A stretch of 7,464 nucleotides of DNA. Origin: Parvibaculum sp. Lineage in GTDB: Bacteria; Pseudomonadota; Alphaproteobacteria; Parvibaculales; Parvibaculaceae. Positions 6,688 to 7,464 of this stretch are shown piece by piece. How positions within the stretch are numbered: position 1 is the first letter of the stretch; each line of letters opens with the position of its first letter. The position numbers were made by a program, and so were the translations under genes. The DNA lies in the NCBI GenBank assembly GCA_014359855.1, contig JACIYQ010000239.1:1-7464 (forward strand), read 5' to 3'. The notes below the pieces were generated by a model, which was given only the letters and a program-made list of their open reading frames with translations, had not been told where the DNA came from and made no database searches.

Positions 6688-6800
6688 CGGCTGAGCCCGA
6701 AAACCCTTCCCCCGCGACGATTTAGCGGTTTCGCCGGCCGCTTCAGCCGGGCTATATCTCTCCCCGCTGGCCGCATCGCGGCCTGAGACGGGAGCGAAAC
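6688..6800. other. Intergenic region before ccmE with small hairpins and a weak promoter-like box
   Basis: These 113 bases are much longer than the ccmE-ccmF junction. They contain short GC-rich inverted repeats: AGCGG/CCGCT (6724-6728 and 6738-6742), the partly overlapping CCGGC/GCCGG (6734-6738 and 6746-6750), and a tight stem at 6769-6783. A TATATC at 6753-6758 could be a -10 box, but the matching -35 region (TTCGCC, 6730-6735) is poor. No stem is followed by a T-run, so none is a standard terminator. The gap could mark a separate promoter for ccmE-ccmF. Confidence 0.4.
6769..6783 (+). repeat. Perfect GC-rich hairpin GGCCGC-ATC-GCGGCC in the ccmE leader
   Basis: Two perfect 6-bp arms flank a 3-base loop. 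The structure ends seven bases before the ccmE ribosome site (GGGAG, 6790-6794). It could modestly affect translation or RNA stability, or protect a processed 5' end. No T-run follows, so it is not a typical terminator. The function is conjecture. Confidence 0.4.
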
Positions 6801-7283
6801 ATGACGCGCAAACAGCGCCGCGCCACATTCATCTTCGTCAGCCTTGGCATTCTGGGCCTTGCTGCCGGACTCGTGCTCTTCGCACTGAGCGACAGCGTCA
6901 CCTTCTTCTATAGCCCGAGCGACGTCGCCGAACGCGGCGTGGAGCCCGGCGAGCGCATTCGTCTTGGCGGTCTCGTGGAGGAAGGCTCGTTTCAGAAACT
7001 TGGCGATGCGACCGTCCGTTTCAACGTGACCGATTTCGTGGAAACGATGACCGTGACCTATCGCGGCGTCCTGCCGGACCTGTTCCGCGAAGGGCAAGGC
7101 GTCGTCGCCGAGGGCGCCATCCAGGCGGATGGCAGCTTCGCCGCCGACAAGGTGCTCGCCAAGCATGACGAGAACTACATGCCGCCCGAAGTCGCCGATG
7201 CACTGAAGAGGTCTGGCAACTGGCAGGGCGAAGGTGCAGAAGCCCCGCATGCCGAAACCTATGGGCAGGGCAGCTATCCATGA
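6801..7283 (+). CDS. ccmE: Cytochrome c maturation heme chaperone CcmE
   Basis: CcmE is a membrane-anchored periplasmic protein. It covalently binds heme delivered through CcmABCD and passes it to CcmF for attachment to apocytochrome c. The 160-residue protein opens with MTRKQRR, a short basic cytoplasmic end, followed by a single membrane anchor (about 9-30). The OB-fold domain includes FFYSPSDV, RIRLGGLVEEGS, FNVTDF, VTYRGVLPDLFREGQGVVAEG and FAADKVLAKHDENYMPPEV. His122 and Tyr126 form the conserved HxxxY heme-binding motif, so the protein looks functional. The C-terminal tail (about 137-160) is polar and poorly conserved, as usual. A GGGAG ribosome site lies six bases before the ATG. The stop codon overlaps the ccmF start as ATGA, which indicates translational coupling with ccmF. 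Confidence 0.97.
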   Translation: MTRKQRRATFIFVSLGILGLAAGLVLFALSDSVTFFYSPSDVAERGVEPGERIRLGGLVEEGSFQKLGDATVRFNVTDFVETMTVTYRGVLPDLFREGQGVVAEGAIQADGSFAADKVLAKHDENYMPPEVADALKRSGNWQGEGAEAPHAETYGQGSYP

Positions 7284-7464
7284 TCGCCGAGCTCGGCCAT
7301 TTCGCGCTGGTGCTCGCCTTTGCCGTTTCGCTCGTGCAGATGACGGTGCCGATGATCGGCGCGCATCGCCGCGATGCGCAACTGATCGGTGTCGCCAACC
7401 CGGCGGCGCTTCTCCAGTTTCTGCTCGTCGCCCTGGCTTTCGGCTCGCTCGTCTGGCTCTTCGT
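7280..7464 (+). CDS. ccmF: Heme lyase CcmF, N-terminal fragment
   Basis: CcmF is a large polytopic inner-membrane protein that attaches heme from holo-CcmE to apocytochrome c, working with CcmH and CcmI. The window holds only its first 61 codons plus two bases. They read MIAELGHFALVLAFAVSLVQ, a loop with VPMIGAHRRDAQLIGVAN, then PAALLQFLLVALAFGSLVW. This matches the first two membrane helices of CcmF. The ATG overlaps the ccmE stop by four bases, the classic ccmE-ccmF coupling. The tryptophan-rich WWD motif and the heme-ligand histidines lie beyond the edge, so integrity cannot be checked. Position directly after ccmE strengthens the call. Confidence 0.93.
   Translation, partial: MIAELGHFALVLAFAVSLVQMTVPMIGAHRRDAQLIGVANPAALLQFLLVALAFGSLVWLF

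Noticed and set aside
6734..6750. CCGGC-N7-GCCGG as a terminator for the GH46-like gene
   Set aside because: The stem is only 5 bp and has no T-run after it, so it does not qualify as a rho-independent terminator.

Overview
The window is GC-rich bacterial DNA with tightly packed genes. Its protein families point to an alphaproteobacterium. The kinase has the PleC/DivJ/PdhS-type dimerisation domain typical of that class. The cytochrome c maturation genes (ccmI, ccmE, ccmF) have alphaproteobacterial-type sequences and a compact arrangement. A Parvibaculum-like or other Hyphomicrobiales-related source is plausible, but the genus is a guess.

Layout from left to right. (1) Bases 1-201, minus strand: the first 67 codons of a CaiB/BaiF (family III) CoA-transferase, cut by the window edge. 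(2) Bases 202-399: a divergent intergenic region with a very AT-rich island (about 301-330) and a 6-bp inverted repeat. (3) Bases 400-2256, plus strand: a membrane-bound PAS sensor histidine kinase with no receiver domain and no response regulator nearby. (4) Bases 2260-4422, minus strand: a secreted Ntn-hydrolase of the penicillin acylase / PvdQ / aculeacin acylase family. It meets the kinase tail to tail with three bases between the stop codons. (5) Bases 4423-4587: a second divergent intergenic region. (6) From 4588 to the right edge, plus strand: a cytochrome c maturation (System I) cluster of ccmI, a GH46 chitosanase-like/peptidoglycan-binding gene, ccmE and the start of ccmF.

How the genes work together. 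CcmE carries heme in the periplasm, CcmF is the core of the heme-apocytochrome ligation complex, and CcmI presents apocytochrome c to that complex. These three form one pathway. The GH46-like gene between ccmI and ccmE has no known role in that pathway and is the oddest item in the window. It keeps the GH46 catalytic residues (Glu18, Asp35, Thr40) but has no signal peptide, and an in-frame stop upstream excludes a longer start. The kinase and the acylase are each plausible stand-alone genes with unknown signal and substrate.

Three genes use non-ATG starts (GTG for the kinase, TTG for the acylase, GTG for ccmI), each backed by a well-placed Shine-Dalgarno sequence. I saw no tRNA, rRNA, CRISPR array, insertion sequence or convincing rho-independent terminator. 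Nothing here clearly amounts to a new multi-gene system. The GH46 protein embedded in the ccm cluster is the best lead.
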